Assembly (NCBI GenBank): GCA_007922225.1
Contig: ML679959.1
Span: forward strand, 24,216,118 to 24,280,117
Direction: 5' to 3'
Length of the DNA stretch: 64,000 nt
Source of the DNA: Emydura subglobosa
Lineage: Eukaryota > Chordata > Testudines > Chelidae
Part shown: positions 34,318-44,814 of the stretch, piece after piece
Layout: each line of letters starts with the position of its first letter
Position numbering within the stretch: the stretch's first letter is position 1
The notes under the pieces: model-generated
What the model was told of the DNA's origin: nothing
The model's input: only the letters and a program-made list of their open reading frames with translations
Database searches by the model: none
Made by a program: the position numbers and the translations under genes

Positions 34318-34920
34318 TGTGATGGGGTATAAACCCCTCACTGGACAGGAGCAGGGCAAGGAGCAACTCTGGGCTAAGGAGGCCCCACCGCAGCAGAGAT
34401 TGGAGGCGGGGTTTAAAAGGCAGACTGCTCAGTCAGGCTGGCCGATGAGGGAGAAGGACGTGCTCTGTGAACTCCAGGGAAGGGCAGAAGCTGAGCCCAT
34501 ACAAAGCCAGCGAAGAGGGGAGCCACAGCACCCGAAGACTGGGACCAGGGCTGGAAGCCCAGAAAACAATGCTCTCTAGGGACAGCTGACGGGCAGCTGG
34601 GATGCAGAATGGAGTAGGAAGTAACCCAGGGAAGCTGACTGGAGGATGATGCACAATGCCTCCGGGTGAGCAAAGCTGAACCTGTCTCCCAGGGCCCTGG
34701 GTTGGGACCCAGTGGAGTGGGAGGGCCTAGGTTCCCTTACCCTGCCCCAGGACTGTACCCACTGGGTGGGGCTGTCGCCAGGAACAAACCCTTGGGTTTG
34801 ACTGCTACTGAGGGCCCTAGCTGCTAGTTGTGAGCTGGTGCAGATTCTCCCAACTCCCTGTATGGGTCAGGTCAGACATGTAGGGCCTACTACTGTTACC
34901 ATGTAACCCGGTACAACCGG
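34318..34920 (+). mobile_element. LTR-like interspersed repeat starting TGTGATGG
   Basis: Starts TGTGATGGGGTATAAACCCC and ends near CCCGGTACAACCGG. The left terminus TGTGATGG and the CCCGGTA right-end block are shared with the element at 55007-56062. A TTTAAAAGG box lies at about 34410. The internal text is GC-rich, purine-rich and non-coding. I call it solo-LTR-like by structure. A non-LTR repeat of unknown class is possible. The plus-strand frame of 86 codons inside is not a protein I recognise. Confidence 0.5.
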
Positions 34921-35184
34921 CCATGGATTGGATGCTCACCGGCTAAACTGGGAACCACACCACTCACTGAGCCAGATACCCTTTGGAATGGAAAAACAAT
35001 ATCCACAAAGGAAGAACTCCATCTGGCACTGCTGCCTCGCAGCTGCTGCTTGGCTGATCAAAGGCCAGGGGAGAAAACTGAACCAAATCCACTGCTGAGC
35101 AAATGTCAAGGCACTTGGCACAGAAACTTAGTCCTGCCCTCTGGCATCTCCTGCAGCTGGGCTGGCTTCCAAACATCTTGGTCT
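34921..35184. other. unassigned spacer, possibly LINE 5' region
   Basis: Sequence between the LTR-like repeat and the first recognisable endonuclease trace. It may be the 5' part of the LINE that follows, but I can align no domain. Confidence 0.35.
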
Positions 35185-36489
35185 CCAAGTCTTTGGGCTT
35201 AGTCAATATTGCTGAGAAGGGGGGCTTGGTCTCTGAGAAGATCTACCACTGTTGGCTTTGCCAGCATTGTTAGTACATATGCCCCCCACACTTGATTCCA
35301 TCTCTGAAGAGAAGGACTTGTTCTATCAACAGCTTGACCACATCAGCAATAAGCTACCACCTGGCGAACATCTCTATCTACTTGGAGACTTCAACGCTAG
35401 AGTCGGCTCCGATCAGAAAATGTGGCTGTCATGCATTGGCCACCTTGGAATAGGAAAATTAATGACAATGAGCAAAGATTACCGGAGCTCTGCGTCCACT
35501 GAGGACTGGTCATTACCAACACTTCCTTGCAAGGGGTAACCTCCAGAGGGTCTCATGGAGATGCCCCAATCTGGACATTGTCACTAACTGGTTTTAATTA
35601 TCACCTGTAGAAAATGCCTACAGGATGGTCTCCATACTCAGTTGTCACAGTGCAGACGTGACACAGACCTTGTGCTTGTATGCTGCAAAATATGGCTTTC
35701 ACTATGGAAATTCCTTTGTACCAAACAAAGCTGTTGCCTGAGCATTAATATCAACCACACGAAAGACCAAGGAAGATGTTTCCAATTCACTCTGATCCTC
35801 AGGGAAATTGCCTCATCAGTTGCACCGCCCTTGCATGCTGGTGCAGCATGGAACACACTTAGAACGAATATCCCTACAGTGGCAACCTAAGCTTTTGGTG
35901 AAGAGACTCTACAAGACAAAGACTGGTTTGCAGCGTGCTCTGAAGAACTATCTCCAGTTATTGAAGGAAAATGCACAGCATATCTCCAACACCACATGAA
36001 CCCCTCTCCTGAGATATCTGCTAACCTCAGAGTGGCTAAGGGTGCACTTCAATGCACAGCAAGACAACGTGCTCCATCATGCTGGTTTAATTGGAGCAAG
36101 AAGACATAAACATCCTTTGAGAATGGAGATCTAAGAGGTATGTGTGATGGAATCAAGAAAGCAATAGATCCTTCAGCCAAGAAGACTGCCCCACTCATAA
36201 CTCTTAATGGAGACATAGTCATTGACAGAAGCAAATAGCTGCAAGGATGGGTGAAAATGAGCTTGAAAAGGCAATCACTTCCCTTGCATCAGGTAAGGCT
36301 ACAGGGAAAGATGGAATTCCAGCTGAAGTACTGAAACAGGGAGGACAGGTTGTGCTTAAACATCTGCACAATGTCTTGTTTTCCTGCTGGAGGGAAGGAG
36401 GTTTACCACAAGACATGAAAGATGCCAACACCATAACGTATAAAAACAAATGAGATCAGAGTGAGTGTGACAACTACAAAGGAATCTTT
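35185..36489 (+). pseudogene. decayed APE-type LINE, endonuclease and N-terminal RT part
   Basis: The source is a non-LTR retrotransposon ORF encoding apurinic-like endonuclease plus reverse transcriptase. At 35252-35450 the translation has EEKDLFYQQLDHI and LLGDFNARVG, the latter a hallmark of the APE endonuclease core (D and N catalytic region). At about 35640-35760, in shifted frames, come traces such as CHSAD and LVCCKIWLSLWKF from the end of the endonuclease. At 36130-36240 comes CDGIKKAIDPSAKKTAPL from the linker. At 36247-36450 the RT start reads LASGKATGKDGIPAEVLK and CWREGGLPQDMKDANTITYKNK. The frame then stops at a TGA where family members continue with a KGD/NYRGI motif (DNYKGI is visible at 36468-36485). 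Frameshifts and stops make it non-functional. It is broken at about 36490 by an LTR-like insertion. Confidence 0.85.
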
Positions 36490-37185
36490 GTTGTGTTGCT
36501 CAGCTCTTTCCCCAGCCCCTCCATGAAGAGGAGTTATGCAAGTGGAATCCTCCGCCTATCAGCTGAGTTAGCAGCTCAGAGCACATGAGGGGAAGGAATA
36601 ACAACCCCTACCAAGAAGAAACTATATCTTTGTGCTGTTTGGACTCTGGGGGCCTAGGTTTATTAGGCATAAGCAGGAGATCCCCAGTGCTTAGCCTCGA
36701 TTAGCTCTACAGGACATACCAAACTTGCCTGTTATAGAAATGTCTATTATCTTCCGAAACTTAAGACTGTAACTCATTTGTGTGTGTGCTTACTTGCTTT
36801 AACCTTATAAATAACACTCATTTCTTGTTCCTATTAATAAATCCATATATAGTTTATTATAGGATGATCTGTAAGTGTTGTCTTTGGTGTGATTGGCCTG
36901 GAGTAAGTGACTGGTCTTTTGGGACTAAGGAGTAACCTGAATACTGTTGTGATTTTGGTGCAAGGAACCATCTATCAGAAGGGCAGGCTTATCTGGTTAG
37001 CGAGACAGATTGGAGTTTCCAGGGGACTGTCTGTGACTCCATGTTTAGGTTGTTAGAGTGTCTGAGGAGTTTACACTTGATAATTGGTTGGTGAAATCTA
37101 AGTATAGAATTTGGGGTTCATACCCTATTCTTGCCAGTCTTCCCTGAGGTTGGTATTCTCACTCTGGAGTCATTGCAAGTCTGCT
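36490..37185 (+). mobile_element. solo-LTR-like insertion inside the LINE RT domain
   Basis: The LINE translation stops matching at about 36490 and resumes at about 37186, so this block is an insert. It has the layout of a retroviral-type LTR: a start near GTTGTGTTGCTCAGC, 'ttagcagctcagagcac' in the 5' part, and the TATA-like CTTATAAATA (about 36803). A polyadenylation signal AATAAA lies at 36836-36841, followed by a T/G-rich stretch and 'gtcttccctgaggttgg' near the 3' end. No internal retroviral genes flank it, consistent with a solo LTR left by recombination. A clear target-site duplication was not found. Borders are good to about 10-15 bp. Confidence 0.7.
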
Positions 37186-37978
37186 TGACAACGTCAAAGA
37201 GCAAAAGGAAATGTCAAATAATTATTCCCTGCTAAGAAGATAACTTCTTTTCACCACCGATGCAGTCGCACACTGTGAAGACGTGCTCCAGCAACTTCGC
37301 AGTAGCTTTTCACTAGCTTGTAATGACTTCGGACTAACCATCAGTCTAAAGACGACAATGATTATAGCACAAAGTGTGCTGACTGCACCAGCAGTTGTGC
37401 GCAAGGTCAGCTATCTAGGATCAACTGTATGAGAGAACTTCTCTCTAGATGATGGGCTTAATTCTGTCCTCAGAAAGGCAGCCACCACATTTGGCCAACT
37501 GACCAAGCACATATGGGATAATAGAAAATGCAGACATTGAACACCAAGATACGGGTCTACCAGACACGCATTCGGTGCACGCTGCTGTATGGTGATGAGA
37601 CCTGGGCCATCTACAGCAGGCATGAGAGAAGGCTTAAAACACCTTCCACTCTTGCTGTCTTCATCATATTCTAAATCTCACATGGGAAACCAAAGTTCCT
37701 GACACTGAAGTGTACTGGAGAAATCAATATTGCCAAGTCTAATCGCTAATCTCCAACACAGACATCTCTCTTGGCTTGGTCATCTGCACCGGGGGTACAA
37801 TGGACACATTCCAAAGGCTGTCCTGTATGAAGAACTTGTGGATGTCCCAAGACCACTGGGCCGACGTAGGTTCAGGTTCAAAGACATTCGCAAGATGGAC
37901 TTGAAAACTTTCAACATCGACACCACACGCTGGGAAGATGCAGCTAGCAACATTCACCAGGGAGTTAGGGGCTGAAGA
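37186..37978 (+). pseudogene. decayed APE-type LINE, C-terminal RT part
   Basis: This continues the LINE of 35185-36489. The translation across frames at 37225-37400 reads LLFTTDAVAHCEDVLQQL, where FTTDA stands in place of the catalytic FADDA motif (RT motif C). It then gives ACNDFGLTISLKTTM and KVSYLGSTV. At 37430-37510 comes ENFSLDDGLNSVLRKAATTF. At 37730-37970 the C-terminus has LSWLGHLHRGYNGHIPKAVL and GRRRFRFKDIRKMDLKTFNI. About 500 bp of RT between NYRGI and FADD, which should include motifs A and B, has no counterpart. Either it was deleted before the LTR arrived or it was lost with it. The catalytic D is damaged and the frame is broken, so it is inactive. Confidence 0.85.
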
Positions 37979-38194
37979 GAGGTGGTTGTGAGAGAGAGAG
38001 AGGGGAAAGAGAAGAGAGCAAGGAAGGAAGCTCAGCAGGCATCAGGCACTAGTAGTGTGCTGGCTTCCTCTTCTGGCCCAGTGCCTTATCCCTGCATTGT
38101 TGAGGGCAAGGACTGTTGCTTGAAACTGGACTTTTTAGCCACTTGCGATGCTGCAGCATGAGACACAGCAACTGAGGTGTTTGGCACTTACTTC
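37979..38194. other. unassigned, possible LINE 3'UTR
   Basis: Begins with a purine-rich GA stretch (about 37990-38010). It could be the 3'UTR of the LINE. Nothing diagnostic. Confidence 0.35.
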
Positions 38195-38355
38195 ATCGAC
38201 TTTTGAGACGGACGGTCGCCCTTCATTTCACAGATTGGGAACTGAGGCTCAGGAAAATTAAGTGACGTACCCAAGGTGTCAGTCTGTGTCGCAGCCTGCA
38301 ATTGGGCCTAGGTCCCCTGAATTTTGGTCCAGGGCCTTTATCACAAATCCTGGCT
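38195..38355 (+). repeat. MIR-like SINE fragment
   Basis: 'cacagattgggaactgagg' and 'ctcaggaaaattaagtgac' followed by 'acccaaggtgtcagtctg' match the MIR core in order. The 3' part continues 'gggcctaggtcccctgaat'. Confidence 0.65.
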
Positions 38356-38934
38356 CTGACCCAGCCTCTCTGTGTGAATCTGAGCATTCCTTCACCCCTC
38401 CTACTTCCTGCCAACCTCCCATCATCCCCTTTCCACTTCTCTGTGCCCATTATCGTTCTCCTTTCCCTAGATGCAAGTCTTTAATCCAGCCCTGCAGACT
38501 CCTCTGCTTTAGGTTGCTAATCACAGATCCTGAATGCCGGAATTAACGGTGTGAAGCAGAGGACGCCCATGAGGTCTGTAACGAGGCTCGGCTTCAGATG
38601 AATCTGTCATTAGGCCAAAATACCAGCATGTTACCAGGAAACAACTTGTCATCAGTGCTGTGCATACTTTTTATTTGTCTCATTTGAAATGTCTCAGAAG
38701 GCTCAGTTCTCCCTATTTTCCCGCTAGCTGGAGGAAGGAGAGATTTCAGTACCAGAGAGAGCTGGGGCAGGGTTCTGTGATACCTCTACTCCCATCTCGA
38801 AAGGCCAGGCAGAGGCTGGGGGGGGGAAGGCTCTGGAAATTCTTCCAGTCCTCTGCAAATCTAACATGCCTGCTCATCTAGCCAAATGTGAGGTCCTACA
38901 TAAATAAACAACATCTGCCATACATACAGGGACT
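38356..38934. other. unassigned, pyrimidine-rich then mixed
   Basis: 38380-38475 is C/T-rich. No recognised gene or repeat. Confidence 0.4.
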
Positions 38935-39605
38935 CTGAAAAGTGTTGGTGTCGTGCTAGACAACCAGTTGAACATGAGCGTCTTGTGCAGTGTTGTGGCT
39001 AAAAGGACTAACACAAATCCTTGGATTGGGGAATGTTATGTTGGAGTAAGGAGGTAATATTGCCTCTCTCTCTAGCACTGGGGGAATGGGGAGGGGCACC
39101 ACTGGAATACTGTCTCATGTTGGTGTCCATGTTTTTTTAAAAGGATATTGAAGAATTGGAGAGGGTTCAGAAAAGGGCTACAGGAATGATTTGTGGTATG
39201 GAAAACATGCCTTAGAGTGAAAAATGTAAGGAGCTCAGGCAAATTAGTTTATCAAAGAGGAAGTGAAGCAGCAACCTGATCTCAGGCTGCACTGGGAGAA
39301 GATATCTGATTTCGAGGCTCACGAACTTGGCAGTCAAAGGTACAACAGGACGCAGGGCTGGAAGTTGAAGCTCAGAAAAGTCAGATTGGAAATGGGGCAC
39401 AAATGTTTGACCCTGAAGGTCATTAACCACTGGACAAGAGTACCAAGGAATGTGGTGGATTCTCCATTGCTTGCCGTTTTAAACCAAAACTGTGTCTCTT
39501 TCTAAAAGATCTGCTTTAAAAAGCCATAAGTAACTGGGCGAGATGTAGGAGTCATTAGGTGAAATTCTCTGGCCGGTGTTAGGCAGGTCAGACTAGAGTC
39601 AGGCT
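38935..39605 (+). mobile_element. decayed CR1 LINE, ORF2 3' part and 3'UTR
   Basis: 'gatattgaagaattggagagg' and 'gttcagaaaagggctacag' (about 39145-39185) are the CR1 ORF2 region that encodes (K)LExVQ(R)RA. Later 'agtaccaaggaatgtggtgg' (about 39440) is the WNxLPxEVV region. The end 'gtgttaggcaggtcagacta' (about 39578) is CR1-like 3'UTR. It is more diverged than the 43.1-kb copy and has indels throughout. Confidence 0.7.
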
Positions 39606-40352
39606 GTCATATTAGCCCCTCCTGGCTTAATAAACTGCATGAATCAAATGAGAAATTCAGAGCTGGTTCACACATATCATTGAGAGACCGTTCCCATTGA
39701 AGGAGCGGGGTTTGCAATATGCGTCGGACCAGTGTTCTGCCTCCTTATGTCCCTGCTCCCGTACCTTCCTGCCATGGAGGAGGGCAAATCTGATAAGGGT
39801 CAAAGTTTGCCCCACACATGGAATTTCTGAAGCATGCCTTGTTTCAAGCCAGACCCGTTCCCTGTCCTTGGGAGCCATGAGTGAACCCGTCTCAGCTCAC
39901 AGGAAATAGCAACAAATCTGTAAAACATGTTATCAACAAAGTCAAATCACAGATGGCCCCTTCAGAGTCTTTGCGCTGTAGCTGATTCTATGGCGGGGCT
40001 CCCAATGAATTACCCAGACTAAAGGACAGTCTCGCCTTCCGTCTCGCCCCCCAGGATGCTATGCTCAGTAACTGTCAGTATCCAGGATAAAGCTGACTGG
40101 ATGTGGAAACAAGGCATCCTGGGTGAGGGCTTCTGGCTCTGGGGCACCCTCATGGAGGAGGGAAAGATATCCTAGCCACGTCCTGCCTCTGAGAATGCTA
40201 GACACAGCCGTTTGCAATCAGCCTTTCCTGAACAGGGCCTGTGCCACTGTGCCTATCCCTCCTCCTCTCCCCAGAGAGGGGAGCAGCGGTAGTAAGTCCC
40301 AGGACACCCCACAGCTTTAGGGCTGGGACTTCAAAAGCACCATGTGTTGGTC
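39606..40352. other. unassigned sequence
   Basis: No gene or named repeat recognised. Confidence 0.4.
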
Positions 40353-40414
40353 TAACTCTGCTCCCATTGAATCTGAGGGGATTTCCACCCCTGATTTCAC
40401 TGGGAGCAGAGTTA
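40353..40414. repeat. palindromic MITE-like element
   Basis: Arms TAACTCTGCTCCCA (40353) and TGGGAGCAGAGTTA (to 40414) are perfect inverted repeats of 14 bp. The imperfect stem continues to a centre of about 'ggatttccacc'. Same general class as the element at 24.89 kb but a different sequence. Confidence 0.75.
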
Positions 40415-40559
40415 AGCCCAGGCTGAGCCCTTTCAAAAATTCCATGTCCTTGTGTGTGGTGTTGGTGATTTAGCTAGATCATAGCAATAACTGTGTGGAC
40501 CCAGGTTTGGCCAGCCCCAGAGAGGTCCCACTCGGGAAAGCTAAGTACAGAACAGGACT

Positions 40560-40660
40560 CCTTTATTCTTTAAGTGCCAGTTCTGTGCTTGGTGCTATAC
40601 CAGACATGCGATAAAGAGAGGCCCCGCCCTGAAGAGTGAACGGTCTAATTATTTGATTAC
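40560..40660 (+). repeat. SINE fragment (ledger type with 'tgctgtac')
   Basis: 'ctgtgcttggtgctatacc' followed by 'gaggccccgccctgaagag' corresponds to the block 'gtgctaggtgctgtacaaac...gtccctgccccaaagagc' seen best at 45.62 kb. Diverged. Confidence 0.5.
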
Positions 40661-41179
40661 AGTCAACGTTGAGCTTCACAGAGTGGAAGCTTTAGAAATG
40701 TTCAATTAAAAACACAAATTGTCCACATCACAAATCAAGATATACAAAGAAACTATCCTTAGCTCAATCTTTAATGAGTTCTCAAGCAGCATTTTCCTTA
40801 CTTTGCCTCTCTGTAAATTTTGATCGGTATCGATAGAAATATTTTTTTGACGGGTTGCGTGTGGACGGTGAAATTGACATTTGCCAACATTTACTGATTA
40901 AAAATCAAATCTCTCCAAGCCTAACAATATAATAGGATTCCAGGATTGTCACTCTAAAATGGCTTTGAGTCAGTGTGAAGCAATGGAAACAACTACACGC
41001 ATGGCTGAGAACTCTTTTTGTTTAGAATATCACCAGGTTCGATCGTCATGGGGATTCCCACTCTGTTACCATCCAGTTTTTAAGTTCTCAGCCACTTTGG
41101 GCGGTTTTACACACACAATTTTACACATTACACCTGTGTGATGGCACGGCCTGTCAGGCAGTAGTGATGTGTGTTTGTG
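40661..41179. other. AT-rich unassigned sequence
   Basis: Repeat-free by eye and AT-rich. A short palindrome GATCGGTATCGATAG sits at about 40821. No gene recognised. Confidence 0.4.
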
Positions 41180-41279
41180 GTAGTACCTAAGTAGTCATGG
41201 CTCAGGGCCCCATTGTGTTAAGCACTTCATGAACACATCACAGAGAGATGGTCCCTGTCTGTGGAGTTCACAGTCTAGG
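41180..41279 (+). repeat. SINE fragment
   Basis: 'tagtcatggctcagggcccc' and 'attgtgttaagcacttc', then 'gagatggtccctgtctg' and 'cacagtctagg', follow the same order as the copy at 45.58 kb. The element is directly followed by a hAT-like insertion. Confidence 0.65.
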
Positions 41280-41280
41280 C

Positions 41281-41462
41281 CAGGGATAGTCAATTATTTC
41301 TTGTCAAGGTCCAGATTTCTGTGTCAAGGTATAGGCAAGGTCCAGACCCCAGAAAAAATTTTAAACAATGATAAGAAGAAGAAAATAAAAAGATTTCGAG
41401 GTCCGTTCAAAAGTGTCTGGCGGTCTGGATTTGGTCCACGGTCTGCTTGTTGACTACCCATA
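41281..41462. mobile_element. hAT-like non-autonomous DNA transposon
   Basis: The left end CAGGGATAGTCAA and the right end TTGACTACCCATAG are imperfect inverted repeats of about 13 bp, as in hAT/Charlie-type elements with CAGGG termini. The interior has 'caaggtccagaccccag' and 'tctggcggtctggatttgg', and an A-rich middle. An 8-bp target duplication could not be confirmed: the flanks GTCTAGGC and TGTGAGCG do not match. About 180 bp and non-coding. Confidence 0.65.
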
Positions 41463-43082
41463 GTGTGAGCGCTCACGCTGTCTTTCCCTTCATTTCTCTC
41501 TCTCCCCAGTTGTTTTAGTATAAATCTAGTCTCTCGAACGGTTGGGAAGGAAGCGGGACTTGCTGCCGTCACGGGGCCGGTGCAGAAGCCCTCCTTTTAG
41601 CGGCAGGTTTCTCCCTTCTGTGTCAGCCTTGCATTGTTGGAGATGGGAGAAAATATTTTAATCTGTGAAGAGACTGGGCGGGGAAACGGCACTTGGAAAT
41701 CGATTTGTATATGAACCCCTTCCTGCACGGCCGGGAATGGGCTCAGATCCTCAACTCTGCCCTTCCTTGTCCTCCCAGCACCCTGACTCCCCCCCCACTG
41801 CTACTCCCACCTTCCCACACAACAGCTGACCTGCTTCTAACCCTAAAACGCCGCACAAGCTGCAGTCTCCCCCTCCCCAATCAATTCCTTCTCTCCTCCC
41901 TTCTCTCTCCTACTGTCAGCTCCATGCTGGTTTCCTCCCCACCCCCAGCCTGCACTCCAGTCATGATCCACCTCCCTAGTCTGATCTGGTCTGGCTCCAC
42001 TCCCAGCTAATCTGCTTTCCCTCCGCTGGTCCCCAGCCCAAGAGTTGGGTCAAGAGCCGGTGCCTGAGAAGCACAGGCCAAAGCCCAGCCAGGCACTGGG
42101 GAGGCAGGGCAGGTTGGGATTTACTCCAGAGAAGAGTCCCTATTTGCCCCACTGTCCTGCTGGAAACCTTCCCTGACCTCCTGCACTACTGCCCCCTTTG
42201 TGACCCTCGCAGCCCCTCCGAGCCAGTCTGTTCACAGGTGTTATCCACCTGGGAGCGAGCCCGTTTCCTAAGAGTTAAATCATGTAACTGCAATGTGCCC
42301 CTTGTTAATTAGAAAAGCTCCCCATCAGAGGAGTCTCTGATTTGCTGCCAATGTTTCAGTGCAGTCACTTTTCAGCTATGCAATCTGACTGAAGTGAATG
42401 GCTCGCTGGGGTTTCTCTAGGAGGCTGGAAGGAAGGAACTAGGGGCTGGAGCAATCCCGTGCACATGTCATCCTGCAGGGGAGGCAATTTGGGTTTTGCT
42501 TTGGGTTGTCAGCCTCCTGGGGTGAGCTCCCCCCAGCCGGTACAGGGGGAGGACTGAAAGGTGCTCTGAGCTTACTTGGACTTCTCACTGGCGGAGGGTA
42601 GTTTATTGGAAAACACCTGGAATCTATTAGACTTGGACGATGGAGTCAAGTTTTTGCCGCCTGGAGGCAGCTGAAGTATAAATAGCGGCAAAGGGTTTGT
42701 TTTGACTACTTTAAATTGTGCAGGTTTCATGCCCTGAGAATTGGGAGTTCGGAGCCGCTCTTAACGTAATAATCTTCTCTCCCCAGCAGTCAGGAATCTG
42801 CACTTCGTTCTCTTCTCATTCTCATTCCTCACTTTGTTTGACTATTTCCCCTATTTCCCATCTGTTTATCACAAGCCTCCCCTTTTCTTAGGCCTTCTGG
42901 GATCTCCCAGCCGAGAGGTTCCTGCAGGTTTGGAAGTGGAGAGAAAGTTGGAGCTTTTCAGTAAAAAGTGGAAAGTCTAGGAGCAAAAGTGGTTTGTAAA
43001 AGCCCAGGCCTGACCCAAAGATGCCAGGGGCCTCTTCGCATTTGAAACGCTAGCATGGCAGTGCCGATACATCATTAATATC
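41463..43082. other. unassigned sequence with a pyrimidine-rich tract
   Basis: 41758-42010 is strongly C/T-rich, and its 105-codon frame (41693-42010) is a composition artefact rich in P, L, S and T. The rest, including 42.2-43.05 kb, shows no recognised gene or repeat. Confidence 0.4.
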
Positions 43083-43760
43083 ATTGTGCCACTCCGTCCA
43101 TCCCGGGGGCAGCCAGACTTCGAATACTGGGTCCAGTTCTGGTTGCTGTACCTTGAAAAGGATATCGTGGAACTGGAAAAGGTTCAGAGAAACGAATTAA
43201 AGATCTGGAATGGCTTTCATGCAAGGAGAGACTAAAATGATTAGGAGTGTTCATCTCAGAAAAGAGATTCAGGGGGAGATAGGATAGAGGTCTATAAAAT
43301 CATGAATGGTGTGGAAAAAGTGAATAGGGAAGTGTTATTTATCCTTCCACATACTACAAAGACCGGGGGTCACCTGATGAAATTAATAGGCAGCAGATTT
43401 GATACAATAGGAGGAAGTACTTTATTGTCTAATGCACAGCTAACCTGTGGGACTCATGGCCATGGAGTGTTGTGATGTCCAAAAGTATAACTGGGCTCAA
43501 AAAAGAACTGGAGCAGTTCATGGAGGACAGATCCATCAATGGCTATTAGCTGGGCGGGTCTGGGATGCAACCCAAGGCTCATGGTGACCTTAAACCTCTG
43601 ACTATCAGAAGCTGGGAGTGGAAGATGGGGTGGATCACTCCACAATTGCCCTGTTTTGTTCATTTCCCCTGAAGCTCTGGGACAGGCCACTGTTGGAGAC
43701 AGGATACTGGTCAAGATGGACCATGGTCTGACCCAGCACGGCAGCTCTTATGTATATTCT
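43083..43760 (+). mobile_element. CR1 LINE, ORF2 C-terminus plus 3'UTR
   Basis: The best CR1 copy in the window. It reads 'tactgggtccagttctggttg' and 'ctggaaaaggttcagagaa' (YWVQFW ... LEKVQR). It continues through 'gaggtctataaaatcatgaa' (EVYKIMN), 'ctaacctgtgggactcatgg' (VNLWN) and 'ggctcaaaaaagaactgg' (FKKEL). The 3'UTR has 'ggctattagctgggcgg' and 'gatggaccatggtctgaccc' and ends 'gcagctcttatg'. Small indels break the frame, so it is inactive, but preservation is fairly good. Confidence 0.9.
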
Positions 43761-44089
43761 TGCCTTGCTGGCACCATGCCTACAATACAGGCTGGAGATA
43801 ATTCCAGGTGTAAGGCCCAGTACCTACCACTGCCATGTCCGTGATACATTATGGAGTGACTCTACAATGCCCTATACCATGCCAATGCTAGTACATGGGT
43901 GCCAGGCTGGTACCCGGCCTATGATGTGCTAATGTGCTAATCTCAGTACTATTTCCCATGACACAGCAACACCATGCAGTGCTAGTACTGATGCCACGGC
44001 AGTGTGTGATTTCCTACATCAGTGCTAATGTCCATGTCTCGTCACGCCCAGTGCTAATTATTACTGCTCTTGAGAATTTGTGCTGTACC
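43761..44089. repeat. degenerate short-motif repeat region
   Basis: The motif 'agtgctaat' or 'aatgctagtac' with neighbouring 'ccatg' recurs irregularly at about 43882, 43928, 43979, 44023 and 44051. This suggests a very decayed minisatellite. It is not strictly periodic. Confidence 0.35.
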
Positions 44090-44170
44090 CCTGATGCGCC
44101 TGGCACGTTACAGACATGGAGCTATGGCTCCTGCTCCAAGGAGTTTATAGCTAAATTAGACAGGATCTCA
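44090..44170 (+). repeat. SINE fragment
   Basis: 'gatgcgcctggcacgttac' and 'ctcctgctccaaggagttt' followed by 'atagctaaattagacag' resemble the 'tgctgtac ... cctgccccaaagagcttacaatctaa' SINE block. Low-moderate support. Confidence 0.45.
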
Positions 44171-44299
44171 ATGAACGGAAGGACTAAGTGAGTTTTGGGG
44201 AGGCACCTAACATCAGTGAAAGCAGATGCGGATAGATGAACAGAACAGAGGTCTTTTAACTGGAAGGCTCGGTCCCTGTCTCCCAGCTCCAGACACATT

Positions 44300-44360
44300 G
44301 CTTTGGGGTTGCAGAGGCGTGAGTCTGTGGCAAGGTGCAGAGTGATTAGAAGGGAGCGAT
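44300..44360 (+). repeat. repeat B, copy 1
   Basis: Begins GCTTTGGGGTTGCAGAGGCG. The first 46 bases are identical to the start of the copy at 46441-46500, after which small differences appear. Confidence 0.9.
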
Positions 44361-44559
44361 TGTTGCTCCAGGGCCAACCGCACATGGGAAAAGGCAGCCT
44401 CGTGTCCCGCCGCCACCTTCGAACCAGGACGCCGCAGTGGGTCTGAAATGACCTTCGTCTCCAACAGACAGCGTGCTTCCTGCTGTGGCCTTTCCCCCTT
44501 GCGTACCAGCTGCATGTCCATCATGTGCTTTCCAGATGCTTGTTAAACCCAGTGGTTGG

Positions 44560-44715
44560 GTCTTTTGTCCTACATTAGTTTGTAAGATACTTGGAACAGG
44601 AATTCTCTCTTATTATGTGTCTGTGCCATGCCCAATGCAATGGGGACCTGATCCTGAGTGTGGTCTATGGGTGCTGTCCAATACAAATGTATGCTCATCT
44701 CCCTTGACCCTGCAC
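44560..44715 (+). repeat. MIR-like SINE 3' part
   Basis: 'gtttgtaagatacttggaac' and 'tctctcttattatgtgtctg' followed by 'atgcccaatgcaatgggg' and 'cctgatcctgagtgtggtc' match the 3' SINE block seen at 18.50 and 0.52 kb. Confidence 0.65.
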
Positions 44716-44814
44716 TGATCTGATCACGGCCGCGTTGCTGGCAGGCAAAGGGAGAGCACAGCTCAACAAAAAGCAGATGGGGATCCGATTGTCATGCCTG
44801 TTTTTGTTGAAACG

